DNA from: Streptomyces subrutilus
Lineage (GTDB): Bacteria; Actinomycetota; Actinomycetes; Streptomycetales; Streptomycetaceae
Length of the DNA stretch: 64,000 nucleotides
Assembly (NCBI RefSeq): GCF_008704535.1
Contig: NZ_CP023701.1
Span: forward strand, 4,218,501 to 4,282,500
Reading direction: 5' to 3'
Shown: in pieces, positions 61,766 to 64,000 of the stretch
Position numbering within the stretch: position 1 is the first letter of the stretch
How the letters are laid out: each line of letters opens with the position of its first letter
Made by a program: the position numbers and the translations under genes
Notes under the pieces: model-generated
The model's database searches: none
What the model saw: only the letters and a program-made list of their open reading frames with translations
What the model was told of the DNA's origin: nothing

Positions 61766-64000
61766 GTGACGTCTCCCGGGGAACTAGAGCGGACATTGCG
61801 GGCGAACCTGCGCGGGGAGGTGGACTTCGGCGCCGCCGCGCGGGCGCTGGTCACCATGGACGCCTCCAACTACCGGCGCGTCCCGGTCGGCGTGGTCGCC
61901 CCGCGCGACGCCGCGGACGTCTCGGCGGCCCTGGAGGTCTGCGCCGCGGCGGGCGTCCCCGTCGTCCCGCGCGGCGGCGGCACCTCCATCGCCGGCCAGG
62001 CCACCGGCACCGGGGTGGTCCTCGACCTCACCCGCCACATGAACGCCCTGGTGTCGGTGGATCCGGCCGCCCGCACCGCCGTCGTCCAGCCCGGCCTCGT
62101 GCTCGACCGGCTGCGGGAGGCGGTCCGCCCGTACGGGCTCGCCTTCGGCCCCGACCCCTCCACGCACTCCCGCTGCACCCTCGGCGGCATGATCGGGAAC
62201 AACGCGTGCGGAGCCCACTCGGTCGCCTGGGGCACCACCGCGGACAACGTCCTCGAACTGGCCGTGACCGCCTACGGAGGCGCCGCCCACCGGCTGTCCA
62301 CCGGCTGGGCCGGAGCCCCGCCGGGCCTGCGCGAGCTGGTCGCGGGCAACCTGGCCGTGCTCCGCACCGGCCTCGCCGGCGGCTTCTCCCGGCGCATCTC
62401 CGGCTACGGCGGCCTGGACGCCCTCCTCCCCGAGCACGGCACGCGGCCGGCCCGCGCCTTCTGCGGCAGCGAGGGCACGCTCGGCGTGGTCACCGAGGCG
62501 GTGGTGCGGCTGGTCGAGGCGCCCGCCGCGCCCGTGCTCGCGGTCCTCGGGTACGCCGACGAGAGCGCGGCCGCCGATGCCGCCGCGGGGCTGCTCGCCC
62601 ACGGCCCGCTGACGGTGGAGGGCATGGCGCGCGACCTGGTCGGGGACGCGGCCGGACTGCCGCGCGGCGGTGCCTGGCTGTTCGTGGAGATGCCCGACGC
62701 GGGCGCCGCCCGCACGCTGCTGCGGGCCGCGGACGCCCTCGACGCCGTGCTCGTGGCGGACCGGGCCGGACAGCGGGCGCTGTGGCGCATCCGCGAGGAC
62801 GCCGCGGGCACCGCCACCCGGCTGCCCGACGGCACCATGGCCTGGCCCGGCTGGGAGGACTGCGCGGTGCCGCCGGCCCGGCTCGGGGCCTACCTGCGGG
62901 AGTTCCGGGCCCTGCTGGCGGCGCACGGGCTGCGCGGCGCGCCCTACGGGCACTTCGGCGAGGGCTGCGTGCACGTGCGCATCGACTTCGACCTGGCCAC
63001 CGGCCCGGGGGTGGCCCGCTTCCGCGCCTTCTCGGAAGAACTGGCCGACCTGGTCGTCTCCCACGGCGGCTCCCTCTCCGGGGAGCACGGCGACGGGCAG
63101 GCGCGGGCCGAGCTGCTGCCCCGGATGTACGGGCCCGAGACGCTCGCGCTCTTCGCCGCCTACAAGGACGTGTGGGACCCGGCGGGCGGCATGAACCCGG
63201 GCATCCTGGTCCGGCCCGCGCGGCTGGACGAGAACCTGCGCTTCGCGGCGCTGCCCGCCACCCCGTTCGCGCGCGAGGTCGCCCGCTGCGTCGGGGTCGC
63301 GAAGTGCCGCACGACGGAACCCGGCGGGCCGGGGGTGATGTGCCCGTCCTACCGGGTCACGGGGGAGGAGCGGCACTCCACGCGCGGCCGGGCCCGGCTG
63401 CTGCACGAGATGCTGGCCGGGGAGGTCGTCACCGGCGGCTGGCGCTCGGCGGAGGTGGCCGAGGCGCTGGACCTGTGCCTGGGCTGCAAGGGCTGCGCCG
63501 GCGACTGCCCGGTGGGCGTGGACATGGCCGCGTACAAGGCCGAGTTCCTGCACCGGCACTGGGCGGGCCGCGTCCGCCCGCTCGCCCACTACCTGCTCGG
63601 CGGCCTCCCGCGGTGGCTCCGGGCCGTCGCCGCCCTCCGCGCCGCGCGCCCGTTGAACGCGGCCGCCCGCCACCTGCGCGTACCCGGCCTGGAACGCCGC
63701 CGCCCCCTGCCCCCGCTGGCCCCCGAACCCTTCACCCGCTGGTGGCACCGGTCGGGACCGGGTACGGGGCGGCCAGCGCCGCCCGCCGGACCGGCCGACC
63801 CGGCCGCGCCGGGCGGGCCCGAGGACGCCGGGCCCGGGGCCCCGGGCCCCACGGTCGTCACCCTCTGGCCGGACACGTTCACCAACCACCTCTCGCCCGA
63901 CGCCGCCCGCGCCGCCGTCCGGGTCCTGGGGGCGGCGGGCCTCGCGGTCGGGCTGCCGCCGGACGGGGTCTGCTGCGGCCTCACGTACGTCTCCACCGGC
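61766..64000 (+). CDS. FAD-linked oxidase/Fe-S oxidoreductase (GlcD/D-lactate-dehydrogenase-like), partial
   Basis: At least 745 residues from GTG 61766; the 3' end is outside the window. First a PCMH-type FAD domain (VVAPRDAADVSAALEVCAAAGVPVVPRGGGTSIAGQATG, TLGGMIGNNACGAHS), then the FAD-oxidase C domain, then an Fe-S domain with CVGVAKCRTTEPGG..MCPSYRVTGEE and C571LGCKGCAGDCPVGVDM, which carry two [4Fe-4S] clusters, then the start of a CCG-type domain (VTLWPDTFTNHLSP, VCCGLTY). Enzymes of this form oxidise D-lactate or glycolate and pass electrons to quinones. The divergent start is 86 bases from serC. D-lactate from MurQ would be a fitting substrate, but this link is speculation. Confidence 0.9.
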   Translation, partial: MTSPGELERTLRANLRGEVDFGAAARALVTMDASNYRRVPVGVVAPRDAADVSAALEVCAAAGVPVVPRGGGTSIAGQATGTGVVLDLTRHMNALVSVDPAARTAVVQPGLVLDRLREAVRPYGLAFGPDPSTHSRCTLGGMIGNNACGAHSVAWGTTADNVLELAVTAYGGAAHRLSTGWAGAPPGLRELVAGNLAVLRTGLAGGFSRRISGYGGLDALLPEHGTRPARAFCGSEGTLGVVTEAVVRLVEAPAAPVLAVLGYADESAAADAAAGLLAHGPLTVEGMARDLVGDAAGLPRGGAWLFVEMPDAGAARTLLRAADALDAVLVADRAGQRALWRIREDAAGTATRLPDGTMAWPGWEDCAVPPARLGAYLREFRALLAAHGLRGAPYGHFGEGCVHVRIDFDLATGPGVARFRAFSEELADLVVSHGGSLSGEHGDGQARAELLPRMYGPETLALFAAYKDVWDPAGGMNPGILVRPARLDENLRFAALPATPFAREVARCVGVAKCRTTEPGGPGVMCPSYRVTGEERHSTRGRARLLHEMLAGEVVTGGWRSAEVAEALDLCLGCKGCAGDCPVGVDMAAYKAEFLHRHWAGRVRPLAHYLLGGLPRWLRAVAALRAARPLNAAARHLRVPGLERRRPLPPLAPEPFTRWWHRSGPGTGRPAPPAGPADPAAPGGPEDAGPGAPGPTVVTLWPDTFTNHLSPDAARAAVRVLGAAGLAVGLPPDGVCCGLTYVSTG

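Overview
The window is a gene-dense stretch of very GC-rich chromosome with frequent GTG starts and long antisense shadow ORFs. It looks like core chromosome of a Streptomyces or close relative. The evidence is DasR-type operators, a nagK-nagA operon, an orphan groEL2 with CIRCE elements, futalosine-pathway menaquinone genes, and a HelD/HelR-type helicase. I see no insertion sequence, prophage, CRISPR array, tRNA, rRNA or biosynthetic gene cluster.

Region 1 (about 1-24 kb) is rich in amino-sugar and sugar-phosphate metabolism. It starts with the tail of a carbohydrate-binding protein and a PfkB sugar kinase. Next come nagK-nagA, divergent from an orphan sugar-binding lipoprotein; each promoter has a DasR-like box. 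Then come trehalose and glucosylglycerate genes (otsB, otsA, gpgS), threonine synthase plus a CysO-like sulfur carrier behind a SAM-I riboswitch, a cold-shock gene, groEL2, a standalone trpF, a GH16-like protein and a secreted lipase. A murR-murQ-murP operon for N-acetylmuramic acid uptake follows, with a palindrome beside the first start codon. MurP and MurQ would deliver GlcNAc-6-phosphate, which NagA deacetylates, so one region covers both GlcNAc and MurNAc recycling. A third DasR-like box lies in front of cutC.

Region 2 (about 24-38 kb) holds a secreted protein of unknown function, a HelR-like RNA-polymerase-recycling ATPase, a shortened GT87-like membrane protein, the XPB helicase with its partner protein, a FecCD/ATPase importer without a binding protein, a HAD phosphatase and a cold-shock protein with a C-terminal extension.

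Region 3 (about 38-64 kb) holds mqnB-mqnD, a lipoprotein, an MFS protein, a DUF3027 protein, a stand-alone NfeD-like OB-fold protein followed by a flotillin, a secreted propeller protein, a GDSL hydrolase, an aldo-keto reductase, a 29-residue membrane peptide, ThpR, a MarR-MFS pair with a palindromic operator, an NCS2 purine permease divergent from DUF2530, a CtpE-like P-type ATPase, an acyltransferase, a sacsin-like ATPase, serC and a long FAD/Fe-S oxidoreductase that runs off the end. From memory, the XPB, partner, csp, MFS, MarR, DUF3027, serC and ctpE set resembles the Rv0861c-Rv0908 neighbourhood of Mycobacterium tuberculosis, which suggests an old actinobacterial gene neighbourhood.

Nothing here is plainly a new defence or mobile system. 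The best leads are the three DasR-like boxes (especially the cutC one), the SAM-riboswitch thrC-cysO operon, the mini-NfeD/flotillin pair, the separate trpF, and the long inverted repeat between the NCS2 and DUF2530 genes.
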